From the NCBI GenBank assembly GCA_026004675.1, contig BPJP01000005.1, positions 310,001-374,000 on the forward strand: a stretch of 64,000 nt of DNA, given 5' to 3'. The notes under the pieces were generated by a model. It was not told the DNA's origin. It made no database searches and saw only the letters and a program-made list of their open reading frames with translations. This document shows positions 51,764-60,909 of this stretch, in pieces (the first letter of the stretch is position 1; each line of letters begins with the position of its first letter). The position numbers and the translations under genes were made by a program. Source of the DNA: Gemmatales bacterium (GTDB lineage: Bacteria > Planctomycetota > Planctomycetia > Gemmatales > Gemmataceae).

Positions 51764-54226
51764 GTGTTAAGCCAAGTACCTTGGACCTGGTGGTTGGCGC
51801 CTGCGGGCGCTGTGATGGCACTCGTCTTTGCTTACAAGTTTTACAAGGAAATCATGGAGGCGTCTCCCGGCGATGAGCGGATGCAGGAAATCGCCGGTTA
51901 CGTCCGTGAAGGTGCCTTCGCCTATCTCAAGAGGCAGTATTCCGTCGTCGCGATCGTTTTTGTCATCCTGGTATTGTTGTTGTCGTGGCAGGCGTTTGGA
52001 TTGAAGCAACAAAGCGGCTTTGTACCTTTTGCGTTTCTCACTGGAGGCTTCTTTAGCGGCCTGGCCGGATTCTTCGGGATGAATACCGCCACCCTCGCCT
52101 CGAGCCGAACCGCCCAAGGGGCGAAGGAATCGCTGAACCGCGGCTTGCAGATCGCATTCCGCGCCGGCTCGGTCATGGGTCTTGTCGTCGTCGGTCTCGG
52201 TCTGCTTGACATTACCCTTTGGTTCATCGTGCTGGCCGGGCTTGTGCCGGCCTTCGGCTACGAATTGTCGATCGAGCAGATAACGGTCGTGATGCTCTGC
52301 TTCGGCATGGGAGCAAGTACGCAGGCGTTGTTCGCCCGTGTGGGTGGGGGCATTTTTACCAAGTCGGCGGACGTCGGTGCGGATCTGGTCGGCAAAGTCG
52401 AAGCAAACATTCCGGAAGACGACCCGCGCAACCCGGCCGTCATCGCCGACAACGTTGGTGACAACGTCGGGGACGTCGCCGGCATGGGGGCCGACCTTTA
52501 CGAAAGTTATTGCGGTTCGATTCTCGCGACTGCGGCCCTGGGAGTGGCTGCCGCTGTCGCTTTGGGAGGCGACACGGCGGTCAAATTGCAATTCGTCGCC
52601 GCCCCTATGGTGCTGGCTGGTGTCGGTATCGCTTTATCCATCGCCAGCATCTATTTCGTCAAAACGGAAGAAGGCGCTTCGCAAGCCAACCTGTTGTGGG
52701 CCTTGCGTCGAGGTGTGTGGGGAGCCAGCGGACTCATTCTTGTCGCCTCGATCCTGGTTACCTGGTTGATCCTTGGCGAAGTCAAGACAAGATCGGGGGA
52801 CACCATCTGGTTCGGTATCTTTTGCAGTATTATTACTGGTCTATTAGCCGGTGTCGCCATCGGCTGGTTCACCGAATACTACACATCCTCGGAATACGAA
52901 CCCACCAAATGGATCGCCAGTCAATGTCAGACCGGGCCGGCGACGACGATCATCGGCGGGGTCGCTCAAGGAATGCTCAGCACCTGGGCTTCGCTGGCGA
53001 TCGTCGGCGTCGGCACGATCCTGGCATACGGTTTCGCCGGCGGTTTCACCACTCCAGCGCTGGGTCTCTACGGTGTCGGCTTCGCCGCGGTGGGGATGCT
53101 GGCCACGCTCGGCGTCACTCTCGCCACCGACGCTTATGGCCCCATCGCGGACAACGCCGGAGGCAACGCGCAAATGACCGGCCAGGAACCGCAAGTCCGC
53201 GAGCGAACGGACGCTCTCGATTCCTTGGGAAACACGACTGCTGCGACGGGCAAGGGGTTCGCCATCGGTTCCGCCGCCTTGACCGCCCTGGCACTATTGG
53301 CAGCTTTCGTCGAAGAAGTTCGCGTCGGAATCCAGCGTGAAGCGCGCTCCTTCGCCCAGTCCATCGCTGATAGCGACAAGGGCAAAATCATCGCCCTCGG
53401 CAACAAGAAATTCGTGCAAAAAACCGACGAACTGGAAGAAGGCTTTTATCCCGCTTTCATTCAGGTGAGCGGCGGCACGCAGTACGTCCTGGATGACAAG
53501 AGCAAAATCGCCCGCGAAGCTACGCCAAAAGAGATCGCCGCCTGGTATTCGGGAGACGAAAATGCCAGGGAAGTATTCGGTCTGATCGAAGTCCGCAAAG
53601 CGAGTCTGGCCCACTTCATGGAATTCTACGATGTCAATTTGATGAACCCGAAACTGCTGGTCGGCATGTTCATGGGCGTTTTGATGGTTTTCGTCTTTAG
53701 CGGGTTGACAATGAAGGCGGTCGGCCGGGCCGCCGCCCGCATGGTCGAGGAAGTCCGGAGGCAATTCCGCGAACTGAACCTGCTGACCGATCCCAACGCC
53801 AAAGCGGACTACGCCAAGTGCGTGAGCATCGCCACCGCTGGCGCCCAGAAAGAGATGATTCTGCCCGCTGCCTTGGCCGTCATTACGCCCATCGCTGTCG
53901 GTTTGGTTCTGAATGTAGCCGGCGTCATGGGCCTGCTGGTCGGAGGCTTGACGAGTGGCTTTGCCGTCGCCATCTTCATGGCCAATTCGGGCGGTGCCTG
54001 GGATAACGCCAAAAAATACATCGAAAGTGGTGAATACGGCGGCAAAGGCTCTGAAGCCCATAAAGCGGGCGTCGTCGGCGACACCGTTGGCGATCCTTTC
54101 AAAGATACCTCGGGACCGTCGTTGAATATCCTCATCAAGTTGATGAGCATGGTGGCCGTCGTCTTTGCAGGGGTCATTGTCAAGTTCGGCCCGCAAATCG
54201 CCAGTTGGCTGAAACTCGGAAATTGA
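51764..54226 (+). CDS. hppA: Membrane-bound, K+-dependent-type ion-pumping pyrophosphatase
   Basis: From GTG 51764 this is an 820-residue, multi-helix membrane protein that hydrolyses pyrophosphate to pump H+ or Na+. The catalytic loop DVGADLVGKVEANIPEDDPRNPAVIADNVGDNVGD carries the Mg-PPi-binding Asp residues, and GGDT... and the C-terminal DTVGDPFKDTSGPSLNILIKL complete the site. GNTTAATGKGF has Ala where K+-independent enzymes have Lys, indicating a K+-dependent type; Na+ versus H+ cannot be decided here. An insertion of about 85 residues (about 520-615, including QREARSFAQSIADSDKGK...WYSGDENAREVF) lies between helices, making the protein longer than the usual 670-730. Confidence 0.94.
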   Translation: MLSQVPWTWWLAPAGAVMALVFAYKFYKEIMEASPGDERMQEIAGYVREGAFAYLKRQYSVVAIVFVILVLLLSWQAFGLKQQSGFVPFAFLTGGFFSGLAGFFGMNTATLASSRTAQGAKESLNRGLQIAFRAGSVMGLVVVGLGLLDITLWFIVLAGLVPAFGYELSIEQITVVMLCFGMGASTQALFARVGGGIFTKSADVGADLVGKVEANIPEDDPRNPAVIADNVGDNVGDVAGMGADLYESYCGSILATAALGVAAAVALGGDTAVKLQFVAAPMVLAGVGIALSIASIYFVKTEEGASQANLLWALRRGVWGASGLILVASILVTWLILGEVKTRSGDTIWFGIFCSIITGLLAGVAIGWFTEYYTSSEYEPTKWIASQCQTGPATTIIGGVAQGMLSTWASLAIVGVGTILAYGFAGGFTTPALGLYGVGFAAVGMLATLGVTLATDAYGPIADNAGGNAQMTGQEPQVRERTDALDSLGNTTAATGKGFAIGSAALTALALLAAFVEEVRVGIQREARSFAQSIADSDKGKIIALGNKKFVQKTDELEEGFYPAFIQVSGGTQYVLDDKSKIAREATPKEIAAWYSGDENAREVFGLIEVRKASLAHFMEFYDVNLMNPKLLVGMFMGVLMVFVFSGLTMKAVGRAAARMVEEVRRQFRELNLLTDPNAKADYAKCVSIATAGAQKEMILPAALAVITPIAVGLVLNVAGVMGLLVGGLTSGFAVAIFMANSGGAWDNAKKYIESGEYGGKGSEAHKAGVVGDTVGDPFKDTSGPSLNILIKLMSMVAVVFAGVIVKFGPQIASWLKLGN

Positions 54227-54311
54227 CTTGCAAAATCAGCCGGCGCGCTCAAGATTGGTGGCGAAACGCATCGCCTGTTTTCGCCGCCAATCTTTTTTTG
54301 GGAGTGCAGCC

Positions 54312-56648
54312 ATGGTGAAGTCCCTTCGCGCCCTCACGATTACAGGCATCGTCTTTTCCTTATCGCATTGGCCAGCGCCAGCTGCAGACGAGCTTCCCCC
54401 GCTCATCAAAAGTGCACGCAGTGGCATCTGGTCCCAGCGGACGACCTGGGAAGGCGGCCAGGTTCCCGGACAAGGGGATCGGGTGTTGATTCGCGAAGGC
54501 CATCGTGTCGTTTATGACATCCAATCCGACAGAGCCATTCGCTCCATCTTTATCGCCGGCACCCTCAGTTTTGACCCCGATAAGGATACCCGGCTCAACG
54601 TCGGTCTGCTCAAGCCACAGGCCTGCGAAGATTGCGTCGAAGAAGGATTCGACTGCGAGGCCCGGCTAGCCCCTCCCGAAAAGGGAAAAAGACGTGCTGC
54701 TCTCGAGATTGGCACTCCGGATCGTCCTATTAGCTCGAACCACCGGGCACACATTCGTCTCGTCTATTTTCCGGGAATGAACAAGGAAACCTTGCCGGCG
54801 CTGGTTTGCTGTGGCGGCCGACTGGATATTCACGGTGCCCCCATGAGCCGTACCTGGGTCAAGCTGGGAGCGACCGCCAAAGCCGGCGACCAGACCATCG
54901 AATTGGCTGAAGCGGTCCAAGGCTGGCGCAAGGGCGATCGCATCGTCGTCACGGCAACGCGGCGCGACGATCGCGGCAATAAAGACTTCAACGAAGTTCG
55001 CTTCATCAAGGCTATCGAAGGCAAGACGATCGAACTCGATCAACCCCTGGCATACGAGCACCTCGGCGACGGCGAATATCGCGGCGAAGTGGCCAACCTC
55101 AGCCGAAACGTGGTCATCGAATCCGCTGATCCCGATGGCATCCGCGGCCACACAATGTATCACCGCCATTCGGCCGGCGCCATCAGCTACGCCGAATTCC
55201 GCCATCTCGGCAAGGAAGGCGTCCTTGGCAAATACAGCCTGCATTACCATCTGGTTGGCAGCACCATGAGAGGCAGCTATGTCATCGGCAACTCGATTTG
55301 GGACAGCCACAACCGCTGGCTGACGATTCACGGTACCAATTATCTCATCGTTCGGGACAACGTCGGTTTCAAGAGCATAGGGCACGGCTTTTTTCTCGAA
55401 GACGGCACCGAAGTCTTCAACGTACTCGATCGCAACCTCGCCATCGCTGCTCGCCGTGGCAAGAGGCTCCCCAAACAAGTACTCCCCTTCGATCCGAACG
55501 AAGGCGCCGGCTTCTGGTGGGCCAACAGTCTCAATACCTTCACACGCAATGTCGCCACGGCCAACGATGAATACGGCTTTCGTTTTGAAGCGACCGCGGG
55601 CAGCAGCTTTCCCGTCGATTTCCCCATCCTTCAGCCCGATGGCAGCCGAAAGATCGTCGATATCCGTACGCTCCCTTTCGTCCGCTTCGAGGACAACGAA
55701 GTCCATAGCAGCGTGGGACACTACGGCTTCAATCTCGGCATGGGCGTCCGGCGGGTTGGCCCCGACGCCAGGCATCCTTTCATCGTGCGGAACACCAAAA
55801 TCTGGGATGTCCACTATGCCTTTCGCCCTCAGGTCCCCTCCCTCCTGGTAGAAAACCTGCATATCCATCGTGCTGTGTATGGCGTCTACCATCCGAATTT
55901 CGACAACCACGTCTATCGCAACGTCTTGATCAGCGAAACCAATGCGGAGCCGTTCAATCGAGGCCACGACGACCACAGCACGCAGTACGGCAAACTGGCT
56001 GTCGACGGTCTGGTTTTCAAAAACATCCGCGCTGGCGGCATGCCGCTCATTCAACTCAGCGACCACAACCCGGAAGGCAAGGCGGAGTCCCATTTTCGCG
56101 GCATCCAACTCGTCGATTGGAATGATCGCAGCAAACAACGGGCACTCGTCAACCTCGGCGGCGGGCCGCGCTACGCCACTAAAACCCCGACCAGCGTGCC
56201 GACCTACATCTATGACTGGTTCGGACCCGGCCGGCATGCCCTGGTCGTCAGCACGCGCTCGCCGGAATTCAAGAGCAACCCCAAGCGGTACAAAGAAGTG
56301 CCGGACCTGACCGGCGACGAATCGCGTGCCGTCGAAGTTCGCGAACTGAAATTTCCGAAACTGCTCGATCCGGTCGACGATTTGCCTCCGACCACGGTGA
56401 TCACACATGTTTTGCCAACGGCATCGGGGCTTGTGGTTCGAGGCGTGGCTGCCGACAACGGCACTATCAAAGGAGTCGAAGTCAACGGGCGGCCGGCCAA
56501 GGCCGTGCGCCGCAATTTTGCCGAGTGGGAAATCATCCTCGAAGGGAACCCGAAAGCAATCAAGGCTCACGCTACTGATGCGGCGGGCAACGTCGAGCAG
56601 TTGCCTCACGTGCGTCGTGTGGTTGCGGATGGGTCGATAAACAAATAG
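54312..56648 (+). CDS. Exported G8-domain protein, CEMIP/TMEM2-like
   Basis: From ATG 54312 (GGGAG seven bases upstream) the protein has 778 residues, with a signal peptide (about 1-24). The N-terminal G8 domain (about 35-165) shows WSQRTTWEGGQVPGQGDRVLIREGHRVVYD and TLSFDPDKDTRLNVG. A right-handed parallel beta-helix follows, with repeated short strands such as YHRHSAGAISYAEFRHLGKEG, YSLHYHLVGSTMRGSYVIGNSIWDSHNRWLTIHG and IRDN-type turns. This layout matches the G8 and beta-helix region of animal CEMIP and TMEM2, linked to hyaluronan breakdown. A bacterial role in binding or cutting glycans is inferred. A C-terminal Ig-like domain ends it. Confidence 0.82.
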   Translation: MVKSLRALTITGIVFSLSHWPAPAADELPPLIKSARSGIWSQRTTWEGGQVPGQGDRVLIREGHRVVYDIQSDRAIRSIFIAGTLSFDPDKDTRLNVGLLKPQACEDCVEEGFDCEARLAPPEKGKRRAALEIGTPDRPISSNHRAHIRLVYFPGMNKETLPALVCCGGRLDIHGAPMSRTWVKLGATAKAGDQTIELAEAVQGWRKGDRIVVTATRRDDRGNKDFNEVRFIKAIEGKTIELDQPLAYEHLGDGEYRGEVANLSRNVVIESADPDGIRGHTMYHRHSAGAISYAEFRHLGKEGVLGKYSLHYHLVGSTMRGSYVIGNSIWDSHNRWLTIHGTNYLIVRDNVGFKSIGHGFFLEDGTEVFNVLDRNLAIAARRGKRLPKQVLPFDPNEGAGFWWANSLNTFTRNVATANDEYGFRFEATAGSSFPVDFPILQPDGSRKIVDIRTLPFVRFEDNEVHSSVGHYGFNLGMGVRRVGPDARHPFIVRNTKIWDVHYAFRPQVPSLLVENLHIHRAVYGVYHPNFDNHVYRNVLISETNAEPFNRGHDDHSTQYGKLAVDGLVFKNIRAGGMPLIQLSDHNPEGKAESHFRGIQLVDWNDRSKQRALVNLGGGPRYATKTPTSVPTYIYDWFGPGRHALVVSTRSPEFKSNPKRYKEVPDLTGDESRAVEVRELKFPKLLDPVDDLPPTTVITHVLPTASGLVVRGVAADNGTIKGVEVNGRPAKAVRRNFAEWEIILEGNPKAIKAHATDAAGNVEQLPHVRRVVADGSINK

Positions 56649-56748
56649 CACCGGCACGATAAGCCGTTGCGAAATCGCTTGAAATGGTTCTTGGTTGTTT
56701 GATTCGTGAAATGTCGAACGTAGGTGGGAACTTCAGAGGTAAGGCAAC

Positions 56749-57774
56749 ATGACCAGAATCGGCATCGTCGGCATCGGCTTCATGGGCATGATTCATTATC
56801 TGGCGGCTCAAAAGCTCAGCGGAGCCAAAGTCGTCGCCATTTGCAGCCGAGATCCCAAGAAGCTCGACGGTGACTGGCGAGGCATTCGTGGCAACTTCGG
56901 CCCGCCTGGCACGATGATGGACCTTGGCGAGATCAAAAAATATCGCGACATCAACGATCTGCTGGCCGATCCGGACATCGACCTGATCGACGTCTGCAAT
57001 CCGACCCACAAACATCCGGAGACGGCCCTGGCGGCACTCAAGGCTGGCAAGCACGTTCTCGTCGAAAAATCCATCGCCCTGGACCCCAAAGACGCCGACG
57101 CCATGCTCGAAGCTGCCGACAAAGCGGGCAGGCTGTTGATGGTCGCCCATGTCCTTCCCTTCTTTCCGGAATTTGCCCACGCTGCCGAACTGATTCGTTC
57201 CGGCCAGTACGGCAAACTGGTCGCCGCCCACTTTATCCGCGTCATTTCCAAACCGGACTGGTCCGCGGAAATCGCAGACGTGAGCAAGACCGGCGGTCCC
57301 GCTGTGGACCTCCATATTCACGACACCCATTTCATCGGTCTCGTCTGTGGCGTTCCGCAGAAAGTGTTTGCCTCCGGCATCATGGAAAACGGTGCGGTCC
57401 AGTATCTGACGACGCATTATCTGTATGGCAAAGACGGCCCGTGCGTCACTTGCTCCAGTGGCGCCGTCGCCCAGAAAGGTCGGGAGTTTATTCACGGCTA
57501 CGAAATCTATTTGGAAAAAGCGACCCTTGCCTACGATTCGAGCCACAAGCCGCTGACGGTCTACACGTCGGACGGCAAGGCCGAACAACCCAAGATCGAA
57601 GGAAGCGGCGATCCGACGGCCGCCTTTACCCTCGAACTGCAAGCCGCTGTCGACAGCATCGCCAAAGGCAAAGCCCACGACTACCTCAGCGGCAAACTGG
57701 CCCGCGACGCATTGGTCATGTGCCACAAGGAATGCCAGTCGGTCCAGACCGGCAGTACCGTGGAAATCGTCTGA
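56749..57774 (+). CDS. Gfo/Idh/MocA family oxidoreductase
   Basis: A 341-residue cytoplasmic NAD(P)-dependent oxidoreductase. The Rossmann motif IGIVGIGFMGMIHYLAA is at residues 3-19, the family's EK(P/S) block is LAGKHVLVEKSIALDPKDADAML, and the C-terminal alpha/beta domain has KTGGPAVDLHIHDTHFIGLVCGVPQKV, where the DxHxHD pair is typical of the catalytic region. Substrates in this family are usually sugars or inositols. A GAGG-like site is upstream. It follows the G8-domain gene by 100 bases on the same strand, which fits a glycan-use context but is not proof. Confidence 0.92.
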   Translation: MTRIGIVGIGFMGMIHYLAAQKLSGAKVVAICSRDPKKLDGDWRGIRGNFGPPGTMMDLGEIKKYRDINDLLADPDIDLIDVCNPTHKHPETALAALKAGKHVLVEKSIALDPKDADAMLEAADKAGRLLMVAHVLPFFPEFAHAAELIRSGQYGKLVAAHFIRVISKPDWSAEIADVSKTGGPAVDLHIHDTHFIGLVCGVPQKVFASGIMENGAVQYLTTHYLYGKDGPCVTCSSGAVAQKGREFIHGYEIYLEKATLAYDSSHKPLTVYTSDGKAEQPKIEGSGDPTAAFTLELQAAVDSIAKGKAHDYLSGKLARDALVMCHKECQSVQTGSTVEIV

Positions 57775-57778
57775 CGCG

Positions 57779-59074
57779 TCAACTTGCCAGTGGCTTCTGG
57801 CCGACTTCCAGCGAGGCGATTCTCGGTTCGTCGTCGTGGATGGGAGGCAAGCGAGGCAAGCCAAGGGCACGCAGATTGGCCGGTATGCTTGCCAACGACA
57901 CCATCGTCGCGCCCAAGACCGCGAACGGCCCGGACAGGATGTACAGGATGGACCCGACCCAGGGCATTCCCAGTCCCCTCACTCCGTTCAAAACGAAGTG
58001 AATTCCGTTGTACAACGGCACTTCGTCCGCACTTGGCGCAAAATGACTCGACGCCAGGTACCACGTCAGCTGGCCGCCGCCGTTGGATAGGCCTTGCAGG
58101 ATGCTGCCGACGAAAATGAACATCGCCACGCCCGTGGTGATGCCGACGAAGTAACTGGCCAGGTACACCGTCATCATTACCGAGATCAACAGCCGGCAGC
58201 GGATGATGCCGATGCGATCGAGAATGCGGCCCCATAACGGCGACCCCAACGCCAACAACAACTGGGGCACCACGGACAACCACAACGACAACTCGAAGGC
58301 CGTGAACTCGAAGCGCTGACTCACCAGAATCAGCACCACATGTGACGACATGAAAAACGACGATCCCGACAGAAAGAAGCCGATTTCGAACAGCCGAAAC
58401 GCTCGATCCGAGCGGAGAACCCGTTCGACGCCTCGCAACTTGACGAGCCAAGTGGCCGGTTGGCGTCGGCCAGGCACGGCATCAGGGATGATCAGCATGC
58501 TATAAAAAACGCAGCTGATCAAACCGCACAATCCCGCCAGCGGATAGACCACCCGATACATCTCCGCGCTTTTATCCAGCAGCCAGCCCGTTGTCAGGAC
58601 GCTCGGAACCATCGTCAAATAGGTCCAGAACGTGAATCGGCCAAGAACCCGTCCACGCTGGGCTTCCGGATACACGACACGGTACAAACTGGCCTGGCCC
58701 ATGCGAATCGCGGAGATCAATACCATACTGGTGGCCATTGCCGTTGTAAACGACCAGGCATCCTCAATCCAGAACCCCGACAATAAGGGCAGGCTCGCCA
58801 GGAACGTGCCCCAGGTTGCCAAACGTTTCATCCCGAACCGCCGACCAGCAATCGCCCACAGCGGTCCGAGAAAGGCACCCACGGGAAACGACGAAACCAG
58901 AATGGTCAAAAGCAATGGATTGGCTTTCAGCGCCGCCACTGCTACTACCGGGGCGGCGAATAATGCCAGGCCAAGATAAATGCCATTGAACGCTGAGTAG
59001 AAACTCTCCACGCGAACGTTATGGCGAAGAATCGCTTCTTCGTGGCCAAGTGGTGAATTGTCTGTCGGGTCCAT
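57779..59074 (-). CDS. MFS transporter
   Basis: From ATG 59074 this is a 431-residue protein with about 12 transmembrane segments and a weak MFS motif A-like loop (GPLWAIAGRRFGMKRLATWG between helices 2 and 3; the second half has GSPLWGRILDRIGIIRCRLL). The N-terminal part (HEEAILRHNVRVESFYSAFNGIYLG) is typical of transporters often found in this phylum. Substrate is unknown. The frame is open upstream to 59206, overlapping the start of the UbiD gene; 59074 avoids most of that overlap. It converges with the Gfo/Idh/MocA gene four bases away. Confidence 0.85.
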   Translation of the reverse strand: MDPTDNSPLGHEEAILRHNVRVESFYSAFNGIYLGLALFAAPVVAVAALKANPLLLTILVSSFPVGAFLGPLWAIAGRRFGMKRLATWGTFLASLPLLSGFWIEDAWSFTTAMATSMVLISAIRMGQASLYRVVYPEAQRGRVLGRFTFWTYLTMVPSVLTTGWLLDKSAEMYRVVYPLAGLCGLISCVFYSMLIIPDAVPGRRQPATWLVKLRGVERVLRSDRAFRLFEIGFFLSGSSFFMSSHVVLILVSQRFEFTAFELSLWLSVVPQLLLALGSPLWGRILDRIGIIRCRLLISVMMTVYLASYFVGITTGVAMFIFVGSILQGLSNGGGQLTWYLASSHFAPSADEVPLYNGIHFVLNGVRGLGMPWVGSILYILSGPFAVLGATMVSLASIPANLRALGLPRLPPIHDDEPRIASLEVGQKPLAS

Positions 59075-59199
59075 CGGTGGGTCATCGGCGGAGGTCAATA
59101 TGGCTATCGTCAGCTTATGAAAAAGGGATTCGCCGGGCAAAACCGTCGGCTTGTTCGGCTCCTTGCGCTCTCGGCGATGCAATCCATATAACATGCTCC

Positions 59200-60687
59200 A
59201 TGGCATACGAATCCTTAGCTGCTTTTCTCGACGAACTGGAAGCGGAAGGCGAACTCGTCCGCGTCCGATGCCCGGTCGATCCGATTCTGGAAATCAGCGA
59301 AATCACCGATCGGATCAGTAAAGCTCGTGGTCCGGCTTTGCTTTTCGAAAACGTCAAAGGCTCGCCTTACCCGTTGGCGATCAATGTCCTTGGTTCGGAA
59401 AAACGCATGGCCAAAGCCTTGGGCGTCAAGAACCTCGATGAAATGGCGGAGCGCATCGCTGGCTTGATCAAGCCGGATGTGCCCGAAGGCCTTCTCGACA
59501 AACTCAGGCTGGTCCCGATGCTCGCCCAGCTAGGGAGTCTGCCGCCGAAAATCGTCAGCTCAGGTCCGTGCCAGGATGTCGTCTTCAAAGAGGACCAGGT
59601 CGATCTCACACGTTTGCCGATCATCCAGTGCTGGCCCAAAGACGCCGGTCGATTCATCACCTTCGGCCAGGTTTTCACCCGTAATCCCGAAACGGGCGAC
59701 CGAAACGTAGGCATGTACCGACAGCAACTTTTGAGCAAGAACGCGACGGCCATGCACTGGCATCCCCACCACGACGGCTGCCAGCATTTCCTCATGTATC
59801 AGAAACAAAAGAAACGCATGCCTGTCGCCATCAGCCTCGGAGGCGATCCCGTCTATCCCTACATGGCCACCGCTCCCCTCCCTCCCGCCACTGACGAATG
59901 CCTCTTCGGCGGCTTCTTGCGCGGACGGCCGGTCGAACTCGTCAAATGCAAAACGATCGACCTCGAAGTTCCAGCCAATGCCGACTTCGTTATCGAAGGC
60001 TACATCGATCCCGAAGAACCCTTCGTCACCGAAGGGCCGTTCGGCGACCATACCGGCTTTTACAGCCTCGCCGACCAGTTCCCCGTTTTTCACGTCACCG
60101 CCCTGACCCATCGGGCCAACCCCATCTATCCCACCACCATCGTCGGCAAACCGCCGCAGGAAGATTGCTACATGGGCAAGGCCACCGAACGCCTGTTTTT
60201 ACCTCTCGTCAAAATGTTCATCCCGGAAATCGTCGACTATGATCTTCCCTGGTTCGGCGTATTCCACAACTTCGCCCTCGTCTCCATTCGCAAACGCTAT
60301 CCGCAACAAGCCCGCAAGGTCATGTCCGCCATCTGGGGATTGGGACAAATGATGTTCACCAAGTTCATCATTGTGGTCGATGAACATGTCAATGTGCACA
60401 ACTACGAAGAAGTCCTCTTCCACGTCGGCGCCAACGTCCATCCTGGTCGCGACGTTGTTTTCTGTGAAGGCCCGACCGATCTGCTCGATCATGCCGCACC
60501 GATCTGCTGTGTCGGCCACAAAATGGGCATCGACGCGACTCGGAAGTTCCCGGAAGAAGGCCATCCTCGCGAGTGGCCGGAAGAAATGCTCATGTCGCCC
60601 GAAATCGTCGAATGGGTCTCGAAACGGTGGCCGGAATACGGGATCGGCCCCGACCCTGGGCCGGTGGGATTCGGCTACCACCGCTGA
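59200..60687 (+). CDS. UbiD-family decarboxylase
   Basis: A 495-residue enzyme of the UbiD family, which uses prenylated FMN (supplied by UbiX) to decarboxylate aromatic or polyprenyl-aromatic acids. Blocks seen: FLDELEAEGELVRV at the N-terminus, LFENVKGSPYPLAINVLGS, the substrate/metal region NVGMYRQQLLSKNATAMHWHPHHDG, the catalytic-loop E...D block FVTEGPFGDHTGFYSLAD and KMGIDATRKF near the C-terminus. The size suits the menaquinone or ubiquinone decarboxylases; planctomycetes make menaquinone, so that role is likely but unproven. No ubiX is in the window. The start is ATG 59200. Confidence 0.9.
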   Translation: MAYESLAAFLDELEAEGELVRVRCPVDPILEISEITDRISKARGPALLFENVKGSPYPLAINVLGSEKRMAKALGVKNLDEMAERIAGLIKPDVPEGLLDKLRLVPMLAQLGSLPPKIVSSGPCQDVVFKEDQVDLTRLPIIQCWPKDAGRFITFGQVFTRNPETGDRNVGMYRQQLLSKNATAMHWHPHHDGCQHFLMYQKQKKRMPVAISLGGDPVYPYMATAPLPPATDECLFGGFLRGRPVELVKCKTIDLEVPANADFVIEGYIDPEEPFVTEGPFGDHTGFYSLADQFPVFHVTALTHRANPIYPTTIVGKPPQEDCYMGKATERLFLPLVKMFIPEIVDYDLPWFGVFHNFALVSIRKRYPQQARKVMSAIWGLGQMMFTKFIIVVDEHVNVHNYEEVLFHVGANVHPGRDVVFCEGPTDLLDHAAPICCVGHKMGIDATRKFPEEGHPREWPEEMLMSPEIVEWVSKRWPEYGIGPDPGPVGFGYHR

Positions 60688-60799
60688 AACGACTGCCGAA
60701 CCTGGACACCGCTGGAATCCGTTCAAGCCATCGATTGCCGTCCAAGGGGAACTAGACTGTCGTCGATCAACTAACGTGGCCTTGAAAACAGGTTGGCAC

Positions 60800-60828
60800 T
60801 TGACATAGACCTAACCACCGCTTAGGTT
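60800..60828 (+). promoter_or_regulatory. Candidate sigma-70-like promoter with inverted repeat
   Basis: TTGACA at 60800-60805 is a perfect -35 box, followed by a 17-base spacer and TAGGTT at 60823-60828 as a -10. Within it ACCTAA (60809-60814) and TTAGGT (60822-60827) form an inverted repeat with a seven-base gap, overlapping the -10, as an operator would. It lies about 80 bases before the DUF1501 gene. The match is by eye only. Confidence 0.5.
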
Positions 60829-60909
60829 AAGAGTGACTGAGGGAATGCCGAGAGCCTTCTTGGTGTGACCTTATTCTTTCCCGCCTCCCAGAAAAAGGGG
60901 TATCCTGCC

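Noticed and set aside
54666..56657. 663-codon minus-strand open frame opposite the G8-domain gene
   Set aside because: It is long only because of codon bias in the real gene; the translation has no domain and no start signal.
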